This document shows, piece after piece, positions 33,362-46,700 of a DNA stretch of 64,000 nt (its first letter is position 1; each line of letters begins with the position of its first letter). A program made the translations under genes and the position numbers. The stretch spans positions 14,398,295 to 14,462,294 of the forward strand of contig CM057002.1 of the NCBI GenBank assembly GCA_029891345.1, written 5' to 3'. The DNA is from Dryococelus australis (Eukaryota > Arthropoda > Insecta > Phasmatodea > Phasmatidae). The notes below the pieces were generated by a model, which was not told the origin of the DNA, did not search any database, and saw nothing but the letters and a program-made list of their open reading frames with translations.

Positions 33362-34373
33362 CCACATTCTAAAAATTTGACATATTATGAACTAATTTTC
33401 GTCGTCTAATTTTTGGACATTGTTCAATTTACTTTCATTACAGAAAAGAAAAGGTTTTTCCTCATATCCACCCAGATGGTATTGTATCTTTACTATCATT
33501 GGTATGTACTATTAATCAGAGGTACTGCTTTCTGCTGGCTGGAGATGATAACACCTTCGGATTTCCTCGAAAAATTCTTCAAGCTTTTCGGTATTGAAAA
33601 ACAGCAGCAAAATCCTCAACACTCACAAAACTCAACAATCGAACAATCATTAAATTCGCCAAAACATCAAATGGCTCACACACAAAGTGACATCACAACC
33701 CCATTGCCAAGGTTCAAAAATTCGAACTACCAGCAACTACGGCTACAGAAGAACTCAATCACAAATTACAAGAAATAAATACATTCCTATTAAACATTCA
33801 GCCCACAATCATACACTAAAGATGAGATAGTGATGTGTGCTCGCTTCCCTCACTGCCAAAGACCGTTTGCCCAGCAAAACACCAAGTCCACATGTGAGTG
33901 ATGTGAGTGCTAGTAATGTGCCTGGCCGTTTAGTGCAACGAGTATAACAAGAGCAACGAGTAGGAACAGAGAACTCTAGTGCGTCCCAGTGCAGGGTGGT
34001 GCATATTATTGTCAGTAAGGGTGTGCAAATAGTCCTACCAGGCAAATGGCCATAACGGTAGACACCATAGAAAGCCTTTATAATAAAATGATATAACCGG
34101 ATATCCAGACATAAAGCCTGGCATGCAATATTGTGTATAAGGGTCATAATAGAATTGTGTAGTTACACATCACATGTTCGTCCCCATTTCGTTTCATTGC
34201 AATGTTATTTTATTGTGAGCCATTTTTATGCGAAGGTAATTTTGTGTATTCAGCATTTAGCAAGTAAGCAAAGGTTTCTGTATAATAACAGCTATTTTCA
34301 AGGTTACAAGAAAGTAGAACATGCTTCATGTGCTCAAACGCAGCAGGGATTGTTAGGTGCCAAGTGGTTGACG
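33360..34373. other. No gene recognised
   Basis: A plus open frame (33,413-33,778) is Gln/Asn/His-rich at its end and has no recognisable domain. It may be the remains of something older, but support is lacking. The provirus LTR begins immediately after this stretch. Confidence 0.35.
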
Positions 34374-35772
34374 TGTGTCAGTCCCAACCTTAGGCCATTT
34401 GTCACTCCGGCGCTTCACCAGTGCAGCATGCACCAGCACTCGACATCTGATAATCGGCGATTGTGTGGTTAGTGATAAGTGGTGCAAGAGCAGTGCACAA
34501 TAGTGCAGATGAAAGAAAGTGTGAGTAGAGCAGCACCACGTGCACTAAGCAGCCCAAAGTAAGGGCGGAGTGATACTATTGCGCGCAGCAAGCATACAAC
34601 GGTATTGTGACATTTTTCATTATATTTCTAGACACTGGAAAAGGACATGTGACCAGGAATTGAGAATGACATGCATAAAAACCAACATACAAAGAGTTTT
34701 TTTTTTTAAATATAATGTTTGTGTTTTCGTAAATATTTATTTTCCCGCCACCAAAGTTTTGTCCACTTCATCTCACCTTGTTAAAATTATACATCTACAG
34801 TTGTGTTTATCTTGTATCATCCTGCAAGTTTTTAAGTATTGTATTCTGGCATGTAACAGCAGAGTTTCTTCTGCGTGTGCAAGTAGATCCCTCCGTGGCG
34901 CTTGGGCCCATGCAAGCCAGCCCTCACGCCATGGTGTGAAGTCAGTCAGCAAGCTGTATCAAGAGGGGGAGGATCGGGTGGAACAGCGCTCGCGCTTTTC
35001 CTGCTTGGATGGCCTCAATTCTTCAATACCAGTAACTTCTCTGCAATAGCTTAATTTCTTTGGAACCTTTTTGTTTTTCTGCTGTCTGGGACACTACCTC
35101 TCGCCTCCCCAGGAATTGCATCACCTGGGGAGTTCGGAAATTTACAGCATACATAATTACCATAGCGTAACCACTTTTTATCAGTGTAGCCTTCACCACA
35201 GGTTAATACGAGCAACCCTATCAGTTTTCCTCCTGGATGGAACTGTAGAATCATCGAATAAAATAGCATGAATTGACGAGTGCATTTTATTTCGGCCGCC
35301 AAGAGGCACCACCGTTTGTTTGCAATTGTTTATGCGAATTTTTAAGGGTAATTATTTATTTTCATGCATGCTGCACCATATGTTACAGTGTTGTGTTTAG
35401 CATTTATAGGCATGTGGTTTGGCCCTAACAATCCACGTGTAGGGAGTCTGATTAAGCCGATCCAATAGTTCAATAATTTACAATATCCTATGATGATTGG
35501 GCCACCCAAGAGCGCCTCGTTTATCAAACAATGAGGCCACCATACCAGGTGAACAACAAGACCATCGTGGGAAAGTTTGGCCAGGTAATCAGCATGCAGC
35601 ACCGTGAGAGCACCAAGGAGATATCAACTCTACCACATCAACATTATCATTGATGCCACCCTGGCGACATCTGGTGCATTCTGGGTAATCATTTGCCCAC
35701 CAATCTCCTTCCAAAGTGTTCATAGCCTTTATAACCCATATTTAACCCAGCATCATCCAGCGACAGCTGTCA
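34374..35772 (+). mobile_element. LTR of a Ty3/Gypsy-type element, plus copy
   Basis: About 1.4 kb. Aligns end to end, inverted, with 41,261-42,568. Starts TGTGTCAGTCCCAACCTTAG, ends ATCCAGCGACAGCTGTCA. Shared blocks include CCTTAGGCCATTTGTCAC, AGCAGCACCACGTGCACTAA, TGCAAGTAGATCCCTCCGTG, a CGAATAAAATAGCATG poly(A)-signal region (about 35,257) and ACCAGGTGAACAACAAGACC. Ends are the points where the two copies stop matching; a primer-binding site complementary to a tRNA was not recognised just after it. Confidence 0.75.
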
Positions 35773-38064
35773 AATTGTCGCTTTCCCATGGTGCCATAAA
35801 TGCCTGCCAAAAATGTGTACCAGCAATGAGAAGAAGCAGAGGGGTCCTTCTACAGCATCGAGACACATTCCAGATCTCTGGGAGACATCGGAAAGTTGAC
35901 CACGTGCTCTGCAAGGAAAAGGGAATGCAAAGCTGGTTCATCGCCATTGTGGGGAAAGCAGAGAAGAAGGGCAGGAAAGCAGACATCTTGGTAAGCGAGA
36001 GACATCAGGGCTCAGTTCACCAGGCAGGACACAAAACAAATGAGAGGGAGAGAGGGCGTACCTGCGCCACCCCCTCTACCGCTGCCAGCAGCTGGCATGA
36101 AGCAGGATAGGAGGGAGGAATGAGGAGAGGAGATGTTCCCCTCCTTCCCCGTGCTAGCAGCTCGCACCATATGCCGGTGGTCAGCTGAGCATCACTGCAT
36201 TATTGACCCATGCACCCACATGCGCTCGAGTGTGGACAGCTGCAATGTGAACTTCCGCGCCATGCACGTGTCTCTGAACTGTCATCCATGCTACACACGT
36301 GGACTGTGTAAACAAACATGGTGAGTCACACTACATCCACGGGAACACCTATGCTGTTGTGTCTACAGTGTTTGAAACCACTGCCAAGGGACTTTGTCGA
36401 CAGGTTCGCAAGGGGCATGCAATGTTGCCGTTGCAATCACCATACCAACTTGCCAGCAGACAACTGTGCTGCGACCATCTGCGAGCAAACGCGATGGTGG
36501 TGTTATGTGAGACTTTGAAGTCAGAAATCACACAAACGCAAACATTCAAGGCAGAATCAGACATCCCCAATTACCATGTGCTACATTATTGTGTCAACCT
36601 AATTTGTGATGGGCAAGGAGCCATTATTTTGCATTGTCGGGACTGCAAAAACAAATTTCATGAGAATGTTTGAGTGAAAAGGAACAGATAACAGCAAGTG
36701 GGCTCATGTTTACATGCAGTACATGTCATAACAGTGACATACAATGTAACGTGCAACAACAAGTGCAAGATTTATTGTCAGCATGTAATATTCAGGCAGA
36801 TAACAGTGGGAGAAATTTTCAGAATTTTAATTGGCAAGCAGGAAATGTAGCAAGCAGCATTGAGGAGAAACCGGGAGTTACTGTACCGACAACAGGAGTG
36901 GAGGAACACCTTCATATACAGTGAAGACGCAGGGTAGAGGGTAACATCCACACGCAAACAGTGTGCACGTGGTGAGCGGAGAGATACATCAACCGCTAGT
37001 GTCAGCAATGTTATCCCTACACCCTAATGCAACTCCTGTACCATACTTATCAGTCATCACATATTTCCCATCAATGCCTACAATGTTCCAACCACCCTTG
37101 TACCAGTCCATAATACCTCCATTACCCATGCCATACCAGACAGTACCATTCACCATGTCCTACATGGTATGCAGGTTAGAAGGAGCAACAACAGCAGCAA
37201 GGACAACAATAGAGCCGGCAAGAGAAACGAAAACCACTTATCCCAACCACAGAATAACACAGCCAGGACAAGCACATATGAAGACGCCCAGGATATTACA
37301 TATTGCCCACATTCGCGGGAACATCGTCGGAGGACTCCACTGCCTTTCTAGAGGACTACACAAGCAGGCTCACTAGATATGGTGTAACTCAGGAGGAATA
37401 GGCTCGCTGTGTTGGTGTGTAGTTTCAAGGAGATGCACAATCCTGGTGGCATTCTTGAAACCATTATGGGCTGCAGTGGCAGGAATTTCGCTGTGCTTTT
37501 CAAAGCAGGTTTAGAGGTGTGTTTAGCTCGATACAAGCACAGAGTCACCTTAACCTAGAAGAGCAACATCCAAACAAACTCTTGACAGCATTAATCACTT
37601 ACACGACCCACCTGATTCGCCAGATTCACCCACAGCTGCCAGAGCGGGAAATCCTAGAAATAATTGCCCAAACAGCAAGACTGGAGTTTATAGCTGCACT
37701 AATTCCGCTACTGAACGGAACTGTTCAATGGCACCACGAGCAAAAGGACATGAAGGGATGCACAACCCCCCAATCTGTACAGACAACTAACACCAAACCT
37801 TTCGAACAACACTAGCAAAATTTTTTCCGACCTCCAAAAGTGAACAGGCAGCTGTTTCACTACAGAAGACAGGAAATGCAAAGTGCAACAAATAGTGCAG
37901 GAGTCCAGTCTCCTGCATGGGACCCAAATCAACCGCCACGACACCCATGTTGGTATTATCCCAAACCTGTATATCATTGGCATAACAAATGCCCCAACAA
38001 CCTGTGCTTGCAAAATATCCAGGCAGCAGCAAATAATAAACAGGTAAACGGGATGCAGGGGTGA
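35773..38064 (+). pseudogene. Ty3/Gypsy-type gag region, decayed
   Basis: Downstream of the plus LTR. Several broken frames: 36,299-36,673 and the overlapping 36,318-36,518 (with a Cys-x2-Cys … Cys-x2-Cys cluster), 36,670-36,924, 37,519-37,815 (capsid-like helical stretch, LLTALITYTTHLIRQ), and 37,840-38,064. The last carries a degraded zinc knuckle, CWYYPKPVYHWHNKC, in which the second Cys is Tyr and one residue is extra. Gag packages element RNA; this copy is interrupted by stops and shifts throughout. Confidence 0.6.
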
Positions 38065-38130
38065 AGAGGCCGGACGTCTCTCCCACCCCTAACCTGCCAA
38101 GCCAACTACTGGACCAGGCACCACAACAAT

Positions 38131-38328
38131 CCAAGCCCAGAACAGCTTATGTTAATTGCAGAGTATCCGAGGCCTAAAACAAGAAAACGATTGCGCAATT
38201 TTTTTGGATTCATAAACTGGCTTAGGTAACATATTAAAAATTTTTTGGTGATCACAGCACTCTTAACCAGTTTGTTTTCATCGCAGGCCTGTTTACAGTG
38301 GTCAGACAAGGCCGAAAAGTCATTCTAA
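38131..38328 (+). pseudogene. Ty3/Gypsy-type pol fragment (end of RT thumb, RT-RNase H connection)
   Basis: A plus frame reads AEYPRPKTRKRLRNFFGFIN, then WLR, a TAA at 38,227-38,229, and HIKNFLVITALLTSL … LQWSDKAEKSF before another stop. This is the pattern that follows the polymerase palm in Ty3 elements (P-P-K…L-R-x-F-x-G…, then …PL-x-x-L and W-x-x-x-x-x-x-F). It follows the gag zinc knuckle by only about 70-160 bp, so protease and the reverse transcriptase fingers and palm have been deleted. Described as found; not functional. Confidence 0.78.
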
Positions 38329-38428
38329 TAAATAGCAACAAAGTTCAGCACATGTCCGACACTGGCGAGATATGACGCGGGCAAACATTTGTATTTACAA
38401 ACGGATTCGAGCCAGGAAGGAGTGTGTG

Positions 38429-38640
38429 GATTGGTTTTTAGATTGGTGTGGATTGGTGCATGTATTGGTGTGGATCAGTGTGTATTGGTGTGTGGATTGG
38501 TATGGATTGGAGTGGATTGGTGTGTGGATTGGTGGGTGGATTGGTGTGTGGATTGGTGGGTGGATTGGTGTGCAGATTGGTGTGGATTGTTTTGGATTGG
38601 TGTGTGGATTGACATGAATTGATGTGAATTGGTTTAGGGA
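38429..38640 (+). repeat. GGATTGGTGTGT minisatellite
   Basis: Tandem units of about 12 bp (GGATTGGTGTGT / GGATTGGTGGGT, some 11-17 bp) over about 210 bp, directly after the retroelement fragment. Open frames rich in Trp/Val/Gly (plus) or Pro/Ile/His (minus) across it are artefacts. Confidence 0.92.
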
Positions 38641-41260
38641 CACATTTACCACAAAAGTGTAAAGTGTTAATGTTTTTATATTTCTTGTTAATTATGTATT
38701 TGAATAAAATTTAAAAGGGTTTTATTTTGCCATCATATCATCGTCACACATGTTTACATCATTTCATTAGTCATCATTATTTCATATTTTTTCCATGTAC
38801 GTCATGTGGTAACACTCGGCCTGTCAGCCAGCTCCACGCTATCCTTTGTTCAGTAGTTTTCTTCTGGTCATGTGATACGGTCATCCACAGGTGGCCCCTC
38901 CGGCCTTCATCGTTTTCATCCAATCATGTTCAGTGCAATAGTGTAAATGTATATTAACCAGAACATGTACTGCTTTAGTTTGCCGGAGGGAGAACTGTCT
39001 CTCACCCAGTCCACCTTTTATGTGGCTGGGACTTAATTTTCATCTTGAAACAGTATGTATTTCGCGCCATTTTCGCTGTTTAAGATTCAGGTGGAAAGTA
39101 TATTTCCATATTCTAACAATTCATAATTAATTGGTGAATCTGAATCAAACTACAATGAATAGAAGAAATGTCCATCCCTGTTGACAACATGTTTAGGCCT
39201 ACCATTGCTTCGCCATGCTTGGCAGACACCGTTATTCCTGCTGAAAACTCTGTTGTCGAGTGTTCCCCCTGGTTCCACCATTGAGCGGTATTGAGTGCAG
39301 AATTTTGCTGAATGCATTACTTTTGGTGTGATACTTGTCAGCACTGTTGGTGCCAAGTGGAATACTGCCTCGGCCATTTTCGTGGATACAGTGCTGCGAT
39401 TTGGAGACATCGAAAATTCGAATCACTTCACTACAATGAGTTCTGACTGGCTTTCGTACTCTGAGTCATTACCCTGCCCTAGTGTCATGAGAGTTCACAC
39501 AGGCTTGTTCGTTGTATCTTGAAAATGGAAGAACCATTTTATATGAAGAAATGTTGAAAGATATAATGGTAAAATTTATAGGAATGTACAGGTGACAGCC
39601 TAATAGCAGAAATTTTGAAAGGTTATAGACATCCATAGAGTTATTTACTTTATGTTCACATCTTTACGATCACGAATATCAATAGTACAAAGAAAAGTAA
39701 AGATGCTATCACTGCAAATTGTAAACACAATATCACGATCTGTTATGAAAATCCATTACTTACCAAAATTTCTTTGGCTAAAAACAATACATGTGTTTTC
39801 AATTAAGAATAAAATTACCTTGTGCAACAAGCCCCATGAAGCGAAATGCCATTTAACAGTTTTAAGTACTCAGCAAAGTATGTTGAAATGGTACATTCAG
39901 ATTTGCATCTCTCAGTATGTTTCCAAATACTTCATAGTTTCGTCTTCAACATCTACAAACTTTTTATGTAGAGCCTGTCTTCGTCATTTTGAGTGTGCAA
40001 ATATGTACCTAGCAAAATTTTCGCCATTATTGCTACACTAGCATTAATTTCTAGAAGTGTGGCTGAATAATACAAAAGGCAATGGCACTGCAGCAGTGAG
40101 TTGTACACATAGACTAAATATGAGGTAGACCGCTTATTCGTCTTCTGTGCATGTAGCTACTAAACTTTGATCTACCCAACACAACTGAAGTCTCATCATA
40201 AACACTGATTAACATATTTATTTATATCTCGATTTTTAAATGACAAGCACAATTATATTGATAAAACACTTTTACCCGTTTGAATTTAAACGAACTGAAT
40301 TACAAATTGGTTAGAGAAAGTACATATAAATACATCTCTACACACTTGTTTATAAATCAGTTTTCTAGCCTAAAATCCAAACCATTACGGTCTCGCTAGA
40401 TTGTCGGAAAAGTATTTTAATTGGACATGGAGATTGGTTTTGCACAGCCAGAAAGGTCGGTCTACTAATGCCATGTGGAGGGGTCGTTTTGGTGGTGAAG
40501 GTACATTGGGGGGACAGCGAGGATGTAGGTTAGGATGGTGGTGTGATTATTTACCCGGACAGTGCCAGGCATCATCAAGGTGCTGGCGATGCCACGATTT
40601 CTGGTAGAGCAGACTCTATAGATCCCCAGGCCGCGAGCAGTTCGCCCAGGACCCAATATTCTAGTTTGATGTAATCCTTCCCTCATTAGATAATAATGGC
40701 AATTATATTATAATGATTATGCTGCATAACCTCTTAAGGTGGGTTACATGCCATAAATGTAGTAACGTAATATTTGACTGTTACTAACCAGTAGCCTATA
40801 GACTGACCACACGCCTCAGATACTGTAGTTATGCAATAATTGTATGTATACACTTGACATTGCACTTGGACGGGTATGTTAAGGGCCTGTGCCATGACAA
40901 ACCTTGCAGTTAAACACATAAATAATATCAGTGTCACTGTTCACACATATATTCCTTTACTTTATTAACATTCCAAGTGTAGAAAAGATTCATTGGTTAC
41001 CAGACACATCCCACCAATAAGGTTACACTGCGAAAATGGCCAAGGGCTGGACGATGATTTAAATGTTAATTATGCTACTCGGGACAATGAAAACCACCAG
41101 TGAAAGGAACACATGTCTCCAGCAGCAGGAATAAAATGGTTTCGATAAAAAAAAAGAGTAACTATTGCAATGAAATGATTGATACAAAGATGTTGGCCAC
41201 CGGAGTACCCACGAACACAGCGTTCCCCCGGCGAGTTCTCAGACGCTACTACTATGACAG
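38641..41260. other. No gene recognised
   Basis: AT-rich to 40.4 kb. 40,540-40,620 has a CCAGGCATCATCAAGGTGCT block that echoes 41,345-41,375 and 45,320-45,350 (CCAGGCATCGTCACAGGTGG), suggesting related retroelement DNA. Open frames are short and unsupported. Confidence 0.35.
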
Positions 41261-42568
41261 TGACTGCTGTCGTCGGATGATACTGGGTTAAATATTGGTA
41301 GTAAAGGCGGTGAACACTTTGGAAGGAGATTAGTGTGGAAATGATTACCCGGGAGGTGCCACACATCGCCAGGGTGGTTTCAATTATGATGATGTGGTAG
41401 AGCTGAGATCTCTTTGGTGCTCTCATGATGCTGTGGGCTGATCACTGCCAAACTTTGCCATGATGGTCTTGTTGTTCACCTGGTATGGAGGTCTAAACCA
41501 CACACTCATAAATACTAAACAAGACACTTTAAAATACGTTGCAGCACACATGACAACAAATCATAACCCTTAAAAATTCACATTAACACTTGCACAAATA
41601 TGGCGGGTTTTAAGGGGCCTTTGCCCTTAAATGCCTCTCGGCAACCGAAATAAAATGCACTGATTAGTTCATGCTATATTATTCGATGATTATACAATCC
41701 CCTCCAGGAGGACAACTGATAAGGTTGCTTATTTTCAACCTGTGGTAAAAGTTACACTTATAAAAAGAGGTTACGCTATGGTAATTACGTGTGCTGTAAA
41801 TTTACGAACTCACTAGGCGATGCAATGCCTAGGGAGGTGACGGGGAGAGTCCCGGATGACAGAAAAACCATAGAGTTCCAAAGAAATTAAACTATTGCAG
41901 AGAAGTTACCTGTGATTAAGAATTGAGACCATCCAAGCAGGATAAGCGCGAGTAAGGTTTTGCATGAATCTCCCCCTTTAGGTGTAGCTTGCTGACTGAC
42001 CTTTCACCATAGCATGAGGGCTGGCTTGCACGGGCCCATGTGCCACGGAGGGATCTACTTGCACATGCGGAAAAAACTCTGCTGTTACATGCCAGAATAC
42101 AATACTTAAAAACTTGCAGGATAATTCAAAATAAATAGAACTGTAGACCTATAACTTTAACAAGGTGAAATTAAGTGGGCAAAACACTGGTGGCAGTGAA
42201 AATAAATATTTACTAAAACACAAACATTATAAAAACAAAACAAATCTTCGTATGCTGGTTTCTAATGCATGTCGTTCTCAATTCCTGCTCACGTGTCCTT
42301 TTCCTGTGTCCAGAAATACAATGAGTAGTGTTACAATACCTTTGTATGCACGCTACACGTGATAGTATCACTCCGCCCTTGCTCTGGGCTGCTTAGTGCA
42401 CGTGGCGCTGCTCTACTCACACTTTCTTTCACCTGCACTATCGTGCACTGCTCCTCCACCACATGTCAGTAACCACACTGTCACCATTGATAAAATGTCG
42501 ATTATAGGTGCTTACTTCGCTGGTGAAGCGGCCTGTGTGACAAATGGCCTAAGGTAGGGCACGACACA
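41261..42568 (-). mobile_element. LTR of the Ty3/Gypsy-type element, minus copy
   Basis: Inverted partner of 34,374-35,772, about 1.3 kb. On the minus strand it starts TGTGTCGTGCCCTACCTTAG at 42,568, directly after a polypurine tract AAAAGGGGGGCCCC (about 42,574-42,587), which marks it as a 3' LTR, and ends GACAGCAGTCA. About 90 bp shorter than the plus copy, so the two have drifted by indels. Confidence 0.77.
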
Positions 42569-43414
42569 CGTCTAGGGGCCCCCCTTTTCTGAGGATGTTT
42601 ATGGGCCGATGCTGCTACCTGCAACACTGGGGTTTCCTCGGGGTGCTCCGAGGGCGAAAGAAGTAGGCCCTTCCCTGCTGAGTGGCTTCTTCTCCCGGTG
42701 CTGTGTTCTTGCAGCTAACTGTGCCATGGGTGGCTGAGATGCACCCACACTGGCGGAACTGCTGAGGTGGGTGAATTTGCCAAGTTATCCTGGGGAGGCA
42801 AAGTGAGGCAACGGACCCACTGCCCTCACTCTCGCCATCGCTTCTACTGCTGCTCGCATCTCCTCACCTGCTCCTGCTGTTTCTCTTGTTCCTGCTGTTC
42901 ACCTGCATTTCTGCATCCTGCTGTGATCTCCAGGCGCGACCCGAACGATCCTCCTAATGTCATCCTGCATAGTTTTCTCATGTTGAATCTTCTGACACTC
43001 TTGCTGGTGTATTCGCTGCTTTCCTGAGGTGCTGCCGCAGGAACGAGTGCTGTATCTCCAGCAGTGGCGCTTGTAGGCACTTCGCCATCAGCGACACCTG
43101 GGGATGCGCTCAGCCGCTCCCTGTCGGGCGTGGTGATGCCAGGGAATGGCGGGTATTCGGTCCCCTTTCTTCACTTCCTGCCAGATATATGTATGTACTT
43201 TCCCCTCCTCGCTCTTGCTGAGGGAGCTTGTATCCCACGAGGCTGTCATAGGGCTCACTAGGTGGTTCCCCCATATGCATCATTTGTGGCAGAGTTGAGG
43301 CTTCTCCTTCTTCCTGAAGTGCCATCTCTTGCTGCTTTGGCGTGCTCAACAGCATCGTCGCCGTCTTGGGGCTGAGGGGCACTGGGACCAAGTTTGTTGT
43401 GGACGACAGCTGGT
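42569..43414 (-). other. Region between integrase end and 3' LTR
   Basis: Minus-strand reading frames (43,430-43,110; 43,080-42,844) are Gln/Ser/Pro/Gly-rich with no transmembrane segment or envelope-like signature, so I see no env gene. It ends at the polypurine tract. It may be the low-complexity C-terminal tail of pol. Confidence 0.5.
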
Positions 43415-43700
43415 GTGAGCCAGATGTCATCCCGTTGCACCCCCACCTTTCTCCTGCGGATGTGGACTATGTAGGTGGTAGGTCCTAACCGCTGCATCAC
43501 ATGTTGTAGACCGCTCCACTTAACTGTGAAGCCTGCGCAAAAATCCTTGCATGTGGCGGACTGCGGATGAGTCTTGACATAAACTTTCTGGCCAATCTGC
43601 GGGACCGGTGGTGTTCTTGTTGTGGTATGTAGCCGCTTTGCTGCGTAGCATGCATGCTGATCGCCAATGAATGATTATCGTCCTAGTTATCCTCGTACAT
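43415..43700 (-). pseudogene. Integrase C-terminal (GPY/F-like) fragment
   Basis: In one minus frame: TPPVPQIGQKVYVKTHPQSA, TVKWSGLQHVMQRLGPTTYI, VHIRRRKVGVQRDD. The G-x-K-V-x-V-K-T-H-P-x-S start, K-W-S-G and R-L-G-P-x-x-Y are the GPY/F module that ends Ty3/Gypsy integrases (Gly-Pro-Tyr here is Gly-Leu-Gln). The zinc-binding and catalytic core expected N-terminal (above 43,700) are not visible. The break at about 43.7 kb is the outer edge of the recognisable element. Confidence 0.75.
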
Positions 43701-43719
43701 TCCAAGTCTCCAGGGCCTT

Positions 43720-46700
43720 TGAGTATTTATATTCAAAATAATGCCAATTAAGCATATAACAATGCTGATCCATACCATGAATATAACAAACCCATGTATG
43801 TGGTCGCTACTAGTGTGATAGGCTTGCTTGGTCATCTAAACATACATTTAAAAAATACCAAGTAGCGTATTTATACCTACAAAACAGCCGGGGCAGTGAA
43901 TAACAAGACTTGAATAGAGGAAGCAGGAAATGTAGTTGAGAGACTTTAGTATCTTTCTGTAATATGATATGTACAATTTTGGCACAGTATAAAAATAAAT
44001 AAACAATTTATAATTAAAGTAATATAATTTTAAAATTGAATAATAAATAAAGATTTATATTTAGACATACCATATACCTATAAAATCAATATGGCTACCA
44101 GAAACATACACATATACCTGAAGAAAATTAGTGGGATGTAAGTGCTGAGCACGCTCAGGTATGTTCAATAAACCCGAGCCGAAGATTGCCAAATACCCCC
44201 TTGAGTTGAGCCGAAGATTGCTGAATTCATCCGAGACAAGCCGAAGCATTCCAGACGCACAAGACGTATCCAAGCCATTGAGCCTATAATTTAAAATACA
44301 TTACCACAGGCTTCCTTTTGTATACTAATAGCTTGCACTTAATTATGTAGGACCATATGTATTAAGGTGGTTTTTGAGTGATGTAACTGTATTATTAAAG
44401 GATGAAAATAGCCCAGAAAAAGAAATAAATCCCATGTCATGCCGCTCAAGCCATGTACCAGTAAAAACATTTGTGTGTGTTTCTTGATTCCTGAGAGATA
44501 CGTCTATTATTTTCTCCAACATTCTCATATTAATCGGGGTATGTTTAATCTGCATGTAGATTAAGTATTTTGTATTTTAAAGTATACTTTGCCCTAATAT
44601 GACATTTTTAATGTTATAACAGGATTTGTAAAAGTTGTGTACATGGTCATATTGATAGGCAACAGTGTTAAGGAGATAGGAGATAGGGCCCCTAGGTGCA
44701 GGTTTTCATCTTTAAATTTTGTTTGTCGTCATTGTTACCAGCTGGATGAGGTGGTTGCAATGGTTGGTGCATGTTTGGCCATCTCAGTGGGTCCTGCTGG
44801 ACGACTGGAGCTAGAGGTCGTCGTGGAAGTATTTCAGTTAGGAGGGGAGGATGAGACACGTTTGACCAATGCAACATTTTTCGCCTGCTTTTGAACTACC
44901 TCAATATATGTGTCGTCTGTATATCCTGCCCGATCTCACCGCTTATTTTACGTTTGGGACACACAGAATATGAAGGTGCTGGCATCTTGGATTGTGACGA
45001 TCTCACAGTGCTGGAGATCTATGCTGCAGATGGGCTGTTCTCTACAGCGAATGCCAACAACGATGGAGATGTCGAGGTAGTATGCTCCCCGATTAAACAA
45101 GGAAGATCAAACCACGTACATTCGCACTCGACCTGATGCTCATCGACAAATTACTTTTGTTTCTGCATGCTAAGGTGGCTGCGATTCCTAAGAGTTCTAC
45201 ATGGTGCACTGCATAACAAGATTACACCAGGGTGTGTGTCTCCATGGCATGGAGAAATGAAAAAGGTGCATTTATGTGGAAATTTGATTAATAGGTTATG
45301 TTTTGCCTGGCACCAGGCATCGTCACAGGTGGTGCCAGAGTTGTAGAGCTGACTCTTGCTAATGTTCCGGATCGTGCTGACGACGACCAATGCCTTCCTT
45401 TCCTGGCACCTTGAAGAATTATGAATAAAAATTAAATGTAGAGCTTTGTGGACTCTCAAGGTAGACCACACACTACCTGAATTAAATATGTTCAAAATAA
45501 TACAGTACAGAACACGCTTGGAATAAAAACGTTAAATACATACTTGATAAATGGTAGGAAATGAGGGCTCAGTTCTCTTATACGCCCAAAGGCATAGACA
45601 GAATTAAACATACACTTTCCTGAGTGACAGTATTTATTCGTCCGTAACTTTACACACTTATATTGGAAGCAACTACATGGGTACCGAACTTAACCTGTAG
45701 GTGACTGAAAAACTGAATAAAAGGCCATATGAGCTACACAATGGTTACAGGTACAATTAAGCTCCCATTGGTGATGCAAACCAACCAGTAGTGGAGGGAT
45801 GTTGTGCTGGGTGGCTAAATGTGAAGAGGTTCTGGTCATTTAAAGTCTATTGCAAATTAAAGATGATAAGAAACAAAAGTTGTACGCCACCCAGGCACAC
45901 GCGAGGCGAAACACGACGACACGACTCACCCCTCTAGCTGCTTAGCGATGACTAGTTTGGCGCATGGACACAAGGACCGGCAGTGACAGGCCCGCGCATC
46001 ACATGACACTACTTTCTTGCACAAAGTACCATTAAACTTACTTGGGGTCAAGCACAGGTGTAGGAGGCACACAATAAATTAAAAGACACTGCAAAATACA
46101 TAATGAACACTTAATACACGTTGATGGATGAGGTGGAGGTAAAACACGTGAAATGTAAACAAACATGTAATTACAGAAAATACTGATGAAGGCAGATAAG
46201 CCTTAAAATGGCTTTTATATGTACGTATCTCCCAGTCTCACAATATCTCTGCATATTGTGTGAGCCATTAATTACATATTTTACCTTTTGAAACACTAAT
46301 GGACTCATTACATATCACTCCACCATGTGGAGTAGCGGGCTGGCTGACCACACACGAGCACTCCTACACTAATCTGCCCCCGCTACACCTGGCATACCCT
46401 ACTTTACTCTTGCATTCCTTTGCACTGCCTTGAAACACTCGCCGGACACTGCATACTGTTGCTCCCTGAGTAGAGCGCGCGCCCTGTCGGCGCAGTCCCT
46501 CGCTGCGGCGGGCAAACCGTCTAGGGAGAAGCCTTGGTCGGCATCAAAGACTAGTGTTTCTCGACGACGATGATGCACAGCACTGGGGAACTTCCTGAAA
46601 ATGTACTTTAGTACATGGGCGTACTTTATACCAATATTGTATTAAAGGATTCTTGTTGTAAATTTTTTGTGGTTTATATAAATGTCTTCCCATTCCTGTG

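Noticed and set aside
33224-33409. Plus-strand open frame with a long Tyr-Ile run; also the minus frame at 58,462-58,743
   Set aside because: Both are translations of TA/AT microsatellites.
38429-38640. CRISPR-like array
   Set aside because: Units are contiguous with no unique spacers, and the DNA is animal nuclear sequence.
38372-38652. Frames with Trp-Val-Gly (plus) or Pro-Ile-His (minus) repeats
   Set aside because: Explained by the GGATTGGTGTGT minisatellite.
42569-43414. An env gene between integrase and the 3' LTR
   Set aside because: Low-complexity Gln/Ser/Pro frames without signal peptide, transmembrane segment or cleavage-site pattern.
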